Shown here: piece after piece, positions 38,486 to 48,309 of the stretch
Position numbering within the stretch: position 1 is the first letter of the stretch
How the letters are laid out: each line of letters opens with the position of its first letter
From: Caenispirillum salinarum AK4
Lineage (GTDB): Bacteria > Pseudomonadota > Alphaproteobacteria > Rhodospirillales > Rhodospirillaceae
Reading direction: 5' to 3'
Assembly (NCBI RefSeq): GCF_000315795.1
Contig: NZ_ANHY01000006.1
Location: 248,001 to 312,000, forward strand
DNA length: 64,000 nucleotides
The notes under the pieces: model-generated
The model's input: only the letters and a program-made list of their open reading frames with translations
Told to the model about the DNA's origin: nothing
Database searches by the model: none
Program-made: the position numbers and the translations under genes

Positions 38486-41200
38486 ATGAGCGTCCGCAAC
38501 CTGAAATGCCTGTTCAAGCCGGAGTCGGTCGCCGTCGTGGGGGCGTCCAATTCCGAGACGGCCATCGGCGGCATCGTCATGCGCAACCTTCTGCGCGGCG
38601 ATTTCGGCGGTCCCATCATGCCCGTCACCCGCTCCGCTCAGGCGGTGCAAGGGGTGCTGGCCTATCCCGACATCGCCAGCCTGCCGCTGACGCCCGAGCT
38701 GGCCGTCATCTGCACACCGCCCGAGGATGTGCCGCAGGTGGTGGACGAACTGGGCGCACGCGGCACCCGGGCGGCCGTCGTCGGCTCGGCCGGCATGGGC
38801 AAGGCCGAAGGCGCCGACGGCCGCACCGCCATGGACCAGGTCCAGGACCTCGCCCGCAAGTACGGAATGCGCATTCTCGGCCCCAACAGCATGGGGCTCA
38901 TGGTCCCGCACATGGGGCTGAACGCCAGTTCGCTGCACCTGCCGGCGCGCCAGGGGCGGCTTGCCTTCGTCTCGCAGTCGGGCGCCCTGTGCGCGTCCGT
39001 GCTGGACTGGGCGCATACCCACGGAGTCGGATTCTCGCACTTCATGTCCATTGGCGAAGCGGTGAACACCGACTTCGGCGACCTGCTGGACTACCTGGGC
39101 AGTGACCCGCAGACCAACGCCATCCTGCTCTACATCCAGTCGGTCAAGGACCGCCGCAACTTCATGTCGGCCGCCCGTGCCGCCGCCCGCAACAAGCCGG
39201 TGCTGGCCATCAAGGCCGGCCGCCATGAACAGGCGAGCCGGGCCGTCTACAGCCACACCGGCGCCCTGGCCGGGTCCGATCAGGTCTACGACGCCGCCTT
39301 CCGCCGCGCCGGCATGCTGCGGGTGTACGACTTCGAGGAACTGTTCGCCGCCGTCGAGACCCTGGGCCGCTCGCGCCGGCTGAAGGGCGACCGGCTGGCG
39401 ATCGTCACCAACGGCGGCGGCGTCGGGATCATGGCGGCCGACGACCTGCTGGGGCTGGACGGGCGTCTGGCGGACCTGTCGGACGACACCATGGAAAAAC
39501 TGAACAAGGTGCTGCCCGGCATCTGGTCGGGCGGCAATCCCATCGATCTCATCGGTGACGCTCCGCCCGACCGCTACCTGGAAACGCTGAAGATTCTTCA
39601 CGCGGCCAAGGAGGTGGACGCCATCCTGGTCATGCACGTTCCGGTCGCCATGGTGGACGCGACGGCGGTCGCCCAGGCGGTCATCAACTTCGCCAAGGAA
39701 AAGCGCACCGCCCACATCGGCACCTGCTGGGTCGGCGACGAGCGGGTGCGTGATGCCCGCCGCCTGTTCGCCGAGTCGAACATCCCTACCCTGGACACGC
39801 CGGATCAGGCCGTGCGCGCCTTCATGCACACGGTGCAGTACCAGCGCAACCAGGAACTGCTGATGGAGACGCCGGCTTCGCTGGCGACAGACTTCCAGCC
39901 GGCCACGGAAACGGCGCGGTCCATCATCCGCGACGTGCTCGCGCGCGGCGACTCCATGCTCTCGGAACCCGAGGCCAAGGCGGTCCTGCTGGCCTATGGC
40001 GTGCCCACGGTCGAAACCCACATCGCCAAGACACCTGACGAGGTGGAGCGCCTGACTGCGCGCATGGGCCATACGGTGGCGCTCAAGATCATGTCGCCCG
40101 ACATCGGCCACAAGTCCGATGTCGGCGGCGTGGTGCTGGACCTGAACACGCCCGAGGAGGCCCGCCAGGCCGCCGAGAAGATGGAAAGCCGCCTGCGCCG
40201 CATCTTCCCCGACGCGCGCCTGGACGGCTTTTCCGTGCAGACCATGGCTCGGCGCACCGGCGCGCACGAGTTGATCGTCGGCGTCTCCACCGACCCAATC
40301 TTCGGTCCCGTCATCCTGTTCGGCCAGGGCGGCGTGGCGGTGGAGGTGATCGGCGACCGCGCCGTCGCCCTGCCGCCCATGAACATGACCCTGGCAAAAG
40401 AGGTCATCGGCCGCACCCGCGTCTCGAAGCTCCTGGAGGGCTATCGCGGCCGCCCGCCGGCGGACACCGAAAGCATCAGCCGCACGCTGATCCAGGTCGG
40501 CCAGCTCATCACCGACATCCCCGAAATCGTCGAGCTGGACATCAACCCACTGTTCGCCGACGCCGACGGGGTGCTGGCCATCGACGCCCGCATGCGCGTG
40601 CAGGAGGCGCCGGCGGTGGCGACGGACCGGCTGGCGATCCGCCCCTATCCGCGCGACCTTGAAGAGGTCTTCACCATGCGCAATGGGCGCAAGGTGATGT
40701 TGCGGCCCATCCGGCCCGAGGACGAGCCCAACCACCACGTCTTCGTCAGCCGCCTGACGCCCGAGGACATCCGCTTCCGGTTCTTCGGTCTGGTGCAGGA
40801 ACTGCCGCACAGCCAGATGGCGCGCCTGACGCAGATCGACTACGACCGCGAAATGGCCTTCATCGGCGTCTCCAAGGACGACGAGGGCAACGACGAAACC
40901 CTGGGTGTGGTGCGCACGGTGACGGACCCCGACAACGAGTCGGCCGAGTTCTCCATCGTCATCCGCTCCAACCTCAAGGGCGGCGGCCTGGGCATCCGCA
41001 TGATGGAAAAGATGATCGAGTACTGCCGCGCCCGCGGCACCAAGTACATGGTCGGCCAGGTCCTCAAGGAAAACCAGCGCATGCTCAAGTTCGTGGAGCA
41101 CCTGGGCTTCAAGCGCACCGCGACCATCGACATCGACATCGTGGAGGTGACGCTGGACCTGCAGAACACGCCGACCCAGCAGGAGCCCTTTACCGGCTGA
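38486..41200 (+). CDS. Acyl-CoA synthetase (NDP-forming)/GNAT fusion, Pat-type lysine acetyltransferase
   Basis: 904 residues from the ATG at 38486, which has GAGGGGGG just upstream. 38471 is an in-frame alternative. A CoA-binding Rossmann domain (10-130) and succinyl-CoA-ligase-like domains follow, with the ACD-type His H257 in YSHTGALAGSD, then an ATP-grasp domain (about 480-700) and a C-terminal GNAT domain (about 735-890, MRNGRKVMLRPIRPEDEPNH...FSIVIRSNLKGGGLGIRMMEKM). This is the layout of Pat/YfiQ, which acetylates and silences acetyl-CoA synthetase. In Pat of Salmonella the ligase part is catalytically inactive. Here H257 is kept, so ligase activity is not excluded. The 3' end overlaps the convergent gene by 11 bp. 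Confidence 0.92.
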   Translation: MSVRNLKCLFKPESVAVVGASNSETAIGGIVMRNLLRGDFGGPIMPVTRSAQAVQGVLAYPDIASLPLTPELAVICTPPEDVPQVVDELGARGTRAAVVGSAGMGKAEGADGRTAMDQVQDLARKYGMRILGPNSMGLMVPHMGLNASSLHLPARQGRLAFVSQSGALCASVLDWAHTHGVGFSHFMSIGEAVNTDFGDLLDYLGSDPQTNAILLYIQSVKDRRNFMSAARAAARNKPVLAIKAGRHEQASRAVYSHTGALAGSDQVYDAAFRRAGMLRVYDFEELFAAVETLGRSRRLKGDRLAIVTNGGGVGIMAADDLLGLDGRLADLSDDTMEKLNKVLPGIWSGGNPIDLIGDAPPDRYLETLKILHAAKEVDAILVMHVPVAMVDATAVAQAVINFAKEKRTAHIGTCWVGDERVRDARRLFAESNIPTLDTPDQAVRAFMHTVQYQRNQELLMETPASLATDFQPATETARSIIRDVLARGDSMLSEPEAKAVLLAYGVPTVETHIAKTPDEVERLTARMGHTVALKIMSPDIGHKSDVGGVVLDLNTPEEARQAAEKMESRLRRIFPDARLDGFSVQTMARRTGAHELIVGVSTDPIFGPVILFGQGGVAVEVIGDRAVALPPMNMTLAKEVIGRTRVSKLLEGYRGRPPADTESISRTLIQVGQLITDIPEIVELDINPLFADADGVLAIDARMRVQEAPAVATDRLAIRPYPRDLEEVFTMRNGRKVMLRPIRPEDEPNHHVFVSRLTPEDIRFRFFGLVQELPHSQMARLTQIDYDREMAFIGVSKDDEGNDETLGVVRTVTDPDNESAEFSIVIRSNLKGGGLGIRMMEKMIEYCRARGTKYMVGQVLKENQRMLKFVEHLGFKRTATIDIDIVEVTLDLQNTPTQQEPFTG

Positions 41201-42200
41201 CGGCCGCCGGCAGCGGGCAGACGGCCAGCGCGCTGTCGGCCACCGACCCGATCACCAGCCGGTCGCCCGCCGCAACCGCGCTGGTGGCCGCGGCCAGGAT
41301 GGCGCTGTCGGGATCGTCGAACAGGACCCGCGCCGGCCCGGCCCCGTCCGGATCGACCGCCACGACGCGGGAGCCCGGCGGGTCGACGCCCAGCCACTCC
41401 TGCCGCGAGAGCATGAGCTGCAGTCCGCCCGTCAGAACCGCCACGGCGAGCCGCCCGTCGGGCAACGCCGAGACGTTGTCCGGCGGCCCGTCCAGCGGCA
41501 CACGCGCTGCGACCGTGCCGTCCGGCGTCAGGACCGTAAGCCGGTCGGCCCGCGTTTCAGCGACGACGATACGCCCGTCGTTCAGCCGGGCGATGCCGTT
41601 GGCGAAGGCCAGGCCTTCCGCGAATGGGGCGTACTGGCCCGGGCGGATGATCTTCGCGCGGGCGAGCGGAACCGTCACCTCCAGCAGGCGGCCAAGGCCG
41701 CTCTCCGAGCCCTGGTCGATGCTGACCAGCCATCCGCCCTGCCCGTCCGGCGCCACGTCGTTGGCCCGCGACAGGCGGTCGTCTTTCCGGGCTTCAGGCG
41801 CTGCAAGCGCGCCGTTGTCACCGACGGGGAAGACAAGCAATTGCGACCTCTCCCGCCGATCGCGGTGGTCGATGACCGCCAGCGCCGCGCCGGCGTCGTC
41901 CAGGGCAATGCCGTGGGGAAAGGTGACCGCCCCGGCGTCCAGCCGCATCGCCGTGCCCGCCTCCAGACTCGCGGCCGGAAGCGCGTAGAGGCCGCCGCCG
42001 GACCTGCCGGCGCGATCATGGGCGGAGATGAAGAGGGTGCCGGAAGGAGCGTGGAACGCAAGGTCCTCCGGGCCCAAAATGGCCGCGCCGGTTCTGATGT
42101 CGGTCAGCGGGACTCGCCGGCAGTCAAGCGGCTGGGAATGCGTCACTGAGGCCGTGAGCGCCAGCAGTCCAGCCAGAACGGCCCCCATCCGCAGCCTCAT
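41190..42200 (-). CDS. Secreted SMP-30/gluconolactonase-like beta-propeller protein
   Basis: 336 residues with a signal peptide (1-22, MRLRMGAVLAGLLALTASVTHS). The body is a six-bladed propeller of the SMP-30/paraoxonase/strictosidine-synthase type: GPEDLAFHAPSGTLFISAHDR, VTFPHGIALDDAGAALAVIDH, SRANDVAPDGQGGWLVSID, FANGIARLNDGRIVVAET, PDNVSALPDGRLAVAV. HGI and ND positions match metal-binding residues of the fold. Lactonase or phosphotriesterase activity is possible, not proven. It starts 16 bp after the stop of the reductase gene, so the two are likely an operon. Confidence 0.82.
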   Translation of the reverse strand: MRLRMGAVLAGLLALTASVTHSQPLDCRRVPLTDIRTGAAILGPEDLAFHAPSGTLFISAHDRAGRSGGGLYALPAASLEAGTAMRLDAGAVTFPHGIALDDAGAALAVIDHRDRRERSQLLVFPVGDNGALAAPEARKDDRLSRANDVAPDGQGGWLVSIDQGSESGLGRLLEVTVPLARAKIIRPGQYAPFAEGLAFANGIARLNDGRIVVAETRADRLTVLTPDGTVAARVPLDGPPDNVSALPDGRLAVAVLTGGLQLMLSRQEWLGVDPPGSRVVAVDPDGAGPARVLFDDPDSAILAAATSAVAAGDRLVIGSVADSALAVCPLPAAVSR

Positions 42201-42216
42201 ATCCCCCGCCCGTCCG

Positions 42217-43197
42217 TCAGTCGTACTTTTCCGTCCGCACGTTATAGCCCAACTCGGTCAGGGCTGTGCGTGCATTGTCGACCATGCCGGGATGGCCGCA
42301 GGCATAGGCCGCCGTTTCCCCCACGGGCAGCTCGAAGCGCCGGCGCACGGCAGGGACCAGGCTTTCCGCCCTGCCCTTCGCGCCCTGCCAGCCCGCGTTG
42401 CGCGGGTCATCGGGTCGGCTGACGGTGGGGATGTAGGTCAGCAGGTCGGGGCGACGGCGCGCCAGGTCCGCAAGTTCCGTATCATAGCCGAACTCGTCGC
42501 CGTGGCTCGCGCCGTGGACCAGCACGCAGTTCAAGTCCCGCCGGCCGCGGTGCAGCGCGTCGCGCAGGATGCTGACGAAGGGATTCACGCCGGTGACGGT
42601 GGCGAGCATGAGGTGCCGGGCCGCGCTCTCGTCGAAGGCAATACCGCCCTTTGGTGCGCCGGCGATCTCCACCCGGTCCCCGGCCTTGAGGCGCGCGATC
42701 TTCGACGTCATGCGGCCCTGGGGGACGATCTCGACGTAGAATTCCAGGTGTGGCTCGTGCGGGGCCGAGGCCAGGGTATAGCGCCGCCGCGTGCCCTCCA
42801 GTTCAAGGCGCAGGGACTGCCCGGGCGTGTATGCGAGCCCGGCGGGCTTGGCGATGAAGAGACGCAACAGGTCCGGCCGCACCCGGCGCACCTCCAGCAC
42901 CTCGCCGCCCTGGCCCGACGCCACCGACGGCGGTGTCGGCTCGGCGGTCTTGGCCGCCCCCGGTTCGGCGGCGGGAGCCGGCCCGCACGGCGCCCGCTTG
43001 CGCTCCTCTGCCGGGCGGGCGTTGTGTGCCGCGGCGGCCGAGCGGCGCACGGAGACGGTCCGGGCATCCGGCGGAGAGGGCGGCGCGGCCGCTGCGGGAC
43101 GGTCGCGCCGGCGCGCACGCTCCTCGGCCGGCAGATCGTTCAGCGGGATCGCCTTTCCGGCCGAGGCAGTTCGGCCGCGTGGCGGGCGGTGCAGCAT
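42217..43197 (-). CDS. Ferredoxin-NADP reductase-type flavoprotein with Pro/Ala-rich N-terminal extension
   Basis: 326 residues. The FNR module occupies about 97-326: FAD-binding RRRYTLASAP, then VPQGRMTSKIARLKAGDRVEIAGAPKG, the NAD(P)-binding LATVTGVNPFVSILRDAL, LVHGAS and YACGHPGMVDNA. The first 95 residues are low-complexity Pro/Ala/Arg-rich and probably disordered. No Fe-S cysteines for a fused ferredoxin are present. ATG 43197 is the only upstream Met, but an unseen GTG start nearer the FNR domain is possible. It stands before the SMP-30-like gene. Confidence 0.82.
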   Translation of the reverse strand: MLHRPPRGRTASAGKAIPLNDLPAEERARRRDRPAAAAPPSPPDARTVSVRRSAAAAHNARPAEERKRAPCGPAPAAEPGAAKTAEPTPPSVASGQGGEVLEVRRVRPDLLRLFIAKPAGLAYTPGQSLRLELEGTRRRYTLASAPHEPHLEFYVEIVPQGRMTSKIARLKAGDRVEIAGAPKGGIAFDESAARHLMLATVTGVNPFVSILRDALHRGRRDLNCVLVHGASHGDEFGYDTELADLARRRPDLLTYIPTVSRPDDPRNAGWQGAKGRAESLVPAVRRRFELPVGETAAYACGHPGMVDNARTALTELGYNVRTEKYD

Positions 43198-43296
43198 GTG
43201 GGGTTCCGTTTGCGTGTTCGCGAGGCTGGGTGGGCAATGTCTTCCACCACACCAACGCGCGGGAACGCCAATGGTGTCAAAGGCTTCGCCGCCGGT

Positions 43297-46200
43297 TCAC
43301 GCCCCGGCCGCAGTGCCGATCGTTTCCTCGGGCACCAGGCTTTCGCCCGCTGCTTCGCGCCGCAGGAGGTCGGCGATCTGGTCGGCGGGCATGGGGCGGC
43401 CGAAGTAGTAGCCCTGGGCCACATCGCAGTTTTCGGCGCGCAGGTAGGTATAGGTCTCCAGGTCCTCGACGCCCTCGGCCACGACGCGCAGGCCCAGCGA
43501 GTGCCCCAGATTGATGGTGGCGCGCGCGATGACGGCGTCGTTGGCGTCGGTGGTGATGTGGCGCACGAAGCTTTGGTCCACCTTCAGCTTGTCGACCGGG
43601 AACTGCTTCAGATAGCTGAGCGAAGAATAACCGGTACCGAAATCGTCGATGGCAAGCTGGATGCCAAGGTCGGACAGGTCGGTCAGAAGCTCGATGGCCT
43701 GACGGGCGTCCTGCATGAGCATGCTTTCCGTCAGCTCCATCTCGATGGCCGTCGGGTCGACCTGATGCTCGGCGATCAGCGCCTTGACACGGTCGATGAT
43801 GCCGTCCTGGCGGAACTGAACCGCCGAGATGTTGATGGCCATGGTGATGGGCGGCAAGCCGTCGTCCAGCCAGGCGCGGCTCTGGCGCATGGCTTCCGAC
43901 ATCACCCATTCCCCGATGGGCAGGATCAGGCCGCTGTCCTCGGCGACCGGGATGAACCGGGCCGGCGAGACCATGCCCTGTTCCGGGTGCTGCCAGCGCA
44001 GCAGCGCCTCGACGCCGATGACGCGGCCGGTCGCGACGCTGATCTGCGGCTGGTAGAACAGCGTCAGTTCGTCCCGCTCCACCGCCCGGCGCAGGTCCCC
44101 TTCGATGCCCAGTCGTACCTGGGCCTCGGCGTTCATTTCCGAACTGAAGAAATAGTACGACGCCGTTTCCGAGCGGATGGCCCGGTACATGGCCATGTCG
44201 GCGTTCTTGATGAGGTGGTCGGGGTCCTCGCCGTCCTGCGGGAATATGGCGATGCCGACGTTGGCGCCCAGGTGGATCTCGTGGCCGTCCATGTCGACGG
44301 TGGTGCCCACGGCGTCCACCACCTTCTTCGCCAGCACGGCGGCGGCCTCGGCGTTGGGCAGGTCGCTCTGGATGACGGCGAACTCGTCGCCGCCGATGCG
44401 GGCCACCGTGTCCGCGTCCTCGGCCACCAGCTGGATCCGTTCGGCCATGGTGGACAGCAGTTGGTCGCCCGCCGCGTGGCCAAGGGTATCGTTGATGCGG
44501 CTGAACCGGTCCAGGTCCACGAACATCACGGCCAGTGCCTTCTGCATGCGCCGCGCGTGGCTTACCGCCTGGTGCAGGCGGTCGCGGAACAGCACGCGGT
44601 TGGGCAGGCGAGTCAGCGTGTCGTAGTTGGCGAGATAGCGGATGCGCTCCTCCGCCCGCTTGCGCTCGGTGACGTCCTCGTGGATGGCGACGAAGTGGGT
44701 GATCTTGCCGTGTTCGTCGGTGATCGGCGCGACGGTCTGGTCGACGGTGTACAACGTCGCGTCCTTGCGGCGTTCCACCATCTCGCCGCGCCACACCCGG
44801 CCGCTTTTCACTGTGCGCCACAGGGTGGCGTAGGTGTCGGGGCTCTGCACGCCCGACTTCAGCACGGCGGGCGTCTTGCCCAGGACGTCCTTGCGGTCGT
44901 AGCCCGACAGGCGCGTGAAGGCGTCGTTGACCCACTCGATGCTGCCGTTGAGGTCGGTGATGAAGATTGCGTTGGCCGCCGCCGCCATGGCCGTGCCCTG
45001 CAGGCGCAAGCGTTCCTGGTCACGCACGATCTGGAACGCCGATCCCAGGCGGCCGCCGGCGCGGGCGATGCGGGCCGTGTCGGGCCGGCTCAGGTGGGCC
45101 GGATCGCCGGCGAGCACGATGACGCCGACCACCTCGTTCTGCGCGTGCAGGGGCACGGCCGTCACGCCGTCGAGCCCAAGGCCCTTGATGGCCCGCACAC
45201 AGGGACCCGGTGGGCCGACGAGTGTCGAGATCGTCACCTGCTGCGTCTCGCCCAGGCGCACAGCCTCCGCTGCGGGACAGAACTCGGGCATGGCGGCGTC
45301 CCAGCGGATTTCGCCTTCGAAGGAGACCTCCGGCGCCCTTTCGCCGGCCGTGCCGCGCAGGCTGACCGTGCCGTCCAGTTCCTTGGTGCCGATCCACACG
45401 AGCGGAAGGTTGCTGACCTCGGCCATGCGCTCGGCGGCCATGCCGGCCACCTGATCGAGCGAGGCACCGCGGAAGGCCTGCTGGTCGAGCCTCTGGAGCA
45501 GGTCGTCCAGATGCTCGGTCACCAGGGCTTCCGAGATGTCGCGCACGACGGCCACATGGTGAAGGCCTTGGGCATCGCGCATGCAGGCGACGCGCAGGTC
45601 GATGGTCATGAGCCCGCCGTCGCCCCGCCGCGCCTGCGTGCGGGTCGCGCGCACGGCGCGGCCGTCTTCGCCCAAGCCAGTCGAGGCCTCGACGATCAGG
45701 CCCCCTTCGGGATGCGCCTCGTGGTCCTCCGCCGGCAGGACGTGGGCCGCGGGACCGCCGACCACCGTCACTGCGTGCATGCCGAAGATGCGCTCGGCCT
45801 CGGCGTTGAAATCCGACACGCGGCCGTCGGCGCCGACGGTGACGATGCCGTCGGCAACCGTGTTGAGAACGGCGCGAATGTGATCTTCACGTCCGGCCGC
45901 CACGCGCTCCGCCTCGACCGCCGCCTCGCGCGCGGCCGCAAGGTCCTTGGCCTGTCGGCGCTGCACCAGCACGATGAATCCGACGGCGATGGCCATGGTC
46001 AGGCCCTGGGCGATCAGGAAGCCCATGGGCGCCAGCTCGGGATCGCGCCCCAGGAAGGGATAGCCGAGCGTGTGCGCGGCCCAGGCGACGAAAAGAACCG
46101 CGATGTAGGTGAAGTTGTCCCGCTGCTCCGCCCGCCGCGACCAGAAGGCCCAGGCGGTAATCAGCATGACGCCGGCCATGAAGACGTACTGCGGCAACGT

Positions 46201-46560
46201 GGTCCAGAAGAACGACAGGTCCAGCATGGCTGCCGTCAACGCCCAGCCGACCGCGGTCGCCAAAAGCGCCGCGAACACCGCCGGCCGCCCCCGGTTGCCG
46301 AGGAAGCGCCAGGTGCCGGCCAGCAGCAGGACCGCCGTCAGTCCGTTCAGACTTTCGGAGACGAACAGGATTCCGGGGTCGTAGGTCAGCGGGTCCGGCG
46401 CGACGACAAGAAGCTGCAAGGCGTGCACGAAGAACGACAGGGCCCAGAGTTTCAGCCCGCCCGCCGCGTTCGGCAGGCGCGCAAGATAGGCCAGGGCCAC
46501 GGCGAGCACCACCGAGCCCAGCACAGCGCCCACCACCGCCGCCGACAGCGAAAAGGCCAT
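43297..46560 (-). CDS. Membrane-bound PAS-GAF-PAS-GGDEF-EAL c-di-GMP protein
   Basis: 1087 residues from the ATG at 46560 (GTGGGGA upstream). Seven hydrophobic helices (about 1-215) form a membrane sensor. A PAS domain (about 230-345), GAF-like domain (about 365-520) and second PAS with PAC (about 525-645) follow. The GGDEF motif is intact (723-727, RIGGDEF) and the EAL motif is intact (851-853, GVEALLRW). NISAVQF, ELTES, DDFGTGYSSL, KVDQSF and EGVE, the metal and catalytic motifs of active EAL enzymes, are all present. So both synthesis and breakdown of c-di-GMP are possible, with PAS/GAF control. Monocistronic, 99 bp before the reductase gene. Confidence 0.94.
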   Translation of the reverse strand: MAFSLSAAVVGAVLGSVVLAVALAYLARLPNAAGGLKLWALSFFVHALQLLVVAPDPLTYDPGILFVSESLNGLTAVLLLAGTWRFLGNRGRPAVFAALLATAVGWALTAAMLDLSFFWTTLPQYVFMAGVMLITAWAFWSRRAEQRDNFTYIAVLFVAWAAHTLGYPFLGRDPELAPMGFLIAQGLTMAIAVGFIVLVQRRQAKDLAAAREAAVEAERVAAGREDHIRAVLNTVADGIVTVGADGRVSDFNAEAERIFGMHAVTVVGGPAAHVLPAEDHEAHPEGGLIVEASTGLGEDGRAVRATRTQARRGDGGLMTIDLRVACMRDAQGLHHVAVVRDISEALVTEHLDDLLQRLDQQAFRGASLDQVAGMAAERMAEVSNLPLVWIGTKELDGTVSLRGTAGERAPEVSFEGEIRWDAAMPEFCPAAEAVRLGETQQVTISTLVGPPGPCVRAIKGLGLDGVTAVPLHAQNEVVGVIVLAGDPAHLSRPDTARIARAGGRLGSAFQIVRDQERLRLQGTAMAAAANAIFITDLNGSIEWVNDAFTRLSGYDRKDVLGKTPAVLKSGVQSPDTYATLWRTVKSGRVWRGEMVERRKDATLYTVDQTVAPITDEHGKITHFVAIHEDVTERKRAEERIRYLANYDTLTRLPNRVLFRDRLHQAVSHARRMQKALAVMFVDLDRFSRINDTLGHAAGDQLLSTMAERIQLVAEDADTVARIGGDEFAVIQSDLPNAEAAAVLAKKVVDAVGTTVDMDGHEIHLGANVGIAIFPQDGEDPDHLIKNADMAMYRAIRSETASYYFFSSEMNAEAQVRLGIEGDLRRAVERDELTLFYQPQISVATGRVIGVEALLRWQHPEQGMVSPARFIPVAEDSGLILPIGEWVMSEAMRQSRAWLDDGLPPITMAINISAVQFRQDGIIDRVKALIAEHQVDPTAIEMELTESMLMQDARQAIELLTDLSDLGIQLAIDDFGTGYSSLSYLKQFPVDKLKVDQSFVRHITTDANDAVIARATINLGHSLGLRVVAEGVEDLETYTYLRAENCDVAQGYYFGRPMPADQIADLLRREAAGESLVPEETIGTAAGA

Positions 46561-46816
46561 GTTTCCCCACTCTCCCGTATCGATTGCCGGGGTCACGCCG
46601 CCGCGACACCCTCCGGGGGTCGAACGAAGTGTACCATCCGAAGGCAGTAGCACCTTCCCCCTTCGGACTCAACCGCGATGAAAGTCAGGGGTGGCATTGC
46701 GCGCCCTGCTGACCCCAGGGCTGCGGCGCTCGAAGGCGCCGGACGATCTCGCGCGTGGGTAGAAAAGTCTCGCCTGACCGCTTTACGCCAGGATGCTGCT
46801 GCGCTATAGAGACGCA

Positions 46817-48211
46817 ATGCCGAGTATCTTTTGGGGGATGGGGAAAGTGCTTCGTACGTCTTCGGCCGTATACTTCTGCGCCCTGGCCGTGATGGGCTCT
46901 GCTCAGGCGCAGGCTGCACCGCTTGCGGAAGAGGTGACATCGCTGCTGGCCGGCAATCCCCGCATCGAGGCGGCCCGCAACAATCTTAGAGCGGCGGAAA
47001 AGGGCATCGACGAGGCCTTCGGCGACTACCTGCCGCGCCTGGATCTGCGCGCGGACATGGGGCACCTCTATGCCGACAGCCCGACACGCCGGACACAGGG
47101 CGAAGATCAATACGCCGCCGGACGCGAAACCGCGACCCTGACGCTGACGCAGAAAATCTGGGACGGCGGCGCGCGGGAAGCCGAATATCAGTCCGCCCAG
47201 CTTCAGCGCGATGCCGCCGCCTCGGCGGTCAACGCCACTGTTCAGGAAGTCATTCTCGAGGCCGCGACCGCCTACATGACGGTCCTGCGCCAGACCCGGC
47301 TGCTCGAGCTGTCGCGCGAAAACGAGCGCAACATCATGGAGCAGTTGAACCTGGAGAACGAGCGCGTGCAGCGCGGCTCGGGCATCGCTGTCGACGTCCT
47401 GCAGGCCAAGTCCCGCCTGCAGATCGCCAAGGAACGCCGCGTTGCCGTCGAAGGCGCGCTGCGGGACGCGCAGGCGCGCTACCTTCAGGTGTTCGGCACC
47501 CCCGCCGTGGTCGACAGCATGACGCGCCCGCGCCCGCCCGTCGACCTGCTGCCCGAAACGCTGGATGCCGCCATCGAAATTGCCCGCGCCGAGAACCCGG
47601 CGGTGACCTCGGGCGCCAAGCAGATCGCCATCGCGGATGAGCGCCGCGATCTGGCGGAGTCGGGCTACTATCCCCGGTTCAACCTCGAGCTTTCCGGCAC
47701 CTACGAAAACGACGTTGATCCGCACCTGCGGGATGCGCCCGGCATGAACCGTGAATTTTCGGCACTGGTCACCGCCAACTGGAACATCTTCAACGGCTTT
47801 GCGACCAAGGCGGCCGTCGCCCGCACGGCCTTTGAGCATGCCGCCGCGCGCGACACCCAGGCGCAGACCCTGCGCCGGGTGAGCGAGCAGGTGCGCGTGG
47901 CATGGGAGGCCCTGCAGACGGCGCGGGAGCGTGTTTCGCTTCTGGGCAACGCCGTGACCATCGCGCAAGAGGTCTACGACGCCCGCCTGCGTCTTCGCCA
48001 GTCGGGCCGCGACACGGCCCTGAACGTGCTGGATGCCGAGAACGAGGTGTTCACGGCACGCATTAACTACACCTCGGCCCTGTTCGAGGCACAGATCGCC
48101 ACCTATCGGCTGCTGGCCGCCATGGGCCGCCTGGACCCCGAGGTCCTGGACCAAGTGGCCGCCGGGTCGGGCGAGCCGGGGACCACGAGTCTCGCTGCCG
48201 CGGAAGGCTGA
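46817..48211 (+). CDS. TolC-family (AggA-like) outer membrane efflux protein
   Basis: 464 residues from ATG 46817. ATG 46838 and 46793 are alternatives. The signal peptide ends near SAQAQA. The OEP layout is clear: EEVTSLLAGNPRIEAARNNLRAAEKGIDEAFGDYLPRLDLRAD, then the second repeat starting ETLDAAIEIARAENPAV, and the C-terminal RLRQSGRDTALNVLDAENEVFTARINYTSALFEAQIATYRLLAAMGRLD. It is a paralogue of the tolC at 33972. No membrane-fusion or ABC gene stands beside it. A strong bidirectional terminator follows. Confidence 0.9.
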   Translation: MPSIFWGMGKVLRTSSAVYFCALAVMGSAQAQAAPLAEEVTSLLAGNPRIEAARNNLRAAEKGIDEAFGDYLPRLDLRADMGHLYADSPTRRTQGEDQYAAGRETATLTLTQKIWDGGAREAEYQSAQLQRDAAASAVNATVQEVILEAATAYMTVLRQTRLLELSRENERNIMEQLNLENERVQRGSGIAVDVLQAKSRLQIAKERRVAVEGALRDAQARYLQVFGTPAVVDSMTRPRPPVDLLPETLDAAIEIARAENPAVTSGAKQIAIADERRDLAESGYYPRFNLELSGTYENDVDPHLRDAPGMNREFSALVTANWNIFNGFATKAAVARTAFEHAAARDTQAQTLRRVSEQVRVAWEALQTARERVSLLGNAVTIAQEVYDARLRLRQSGRDTALNVLDAENEVFTARINYTSALFEAQIATYRLLAAMGRLDPEVLDQVAAGSGEPGTTSLAAAEG

Positions 48212-48251
48212 CACGGGCAGCGTCGCCCGGTGGCGGCGCGGACAGAACGGC

Positions 48252-48296
48252 AAACGGCGCGTCCGAACGGCATGTGCGGACGCGCCGTTTTCTTTT
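48252..48296. terminator. Strong bidirectional terminator between convergent genes
   Basis: AAACGGCGCGTCCG (48252-48265), 11-base loop, CGGACGCGCCGTTT (48277-48290), then TCTTTT. A perfect 14-bp stem serving the TolC-family gene (plus) and the cytochrome gene (minus). Confidence 0.93.
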
Positions 48297-48309
48297 GAAG
48301 ATCAGCCGC

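Noticed and set aside
42028-46650. Very long open frame on the plus strand (about 1540 codons)
   Set aside because: It is antisense to the reductase and GGDEF-EAL genes, its product is a His/Gly/Val/Arg-rich composition artefact of high GC, and it lacks any domain. The same holds for the long antisense frames at 26943-29258, 38453-41101 and 54853-58023.
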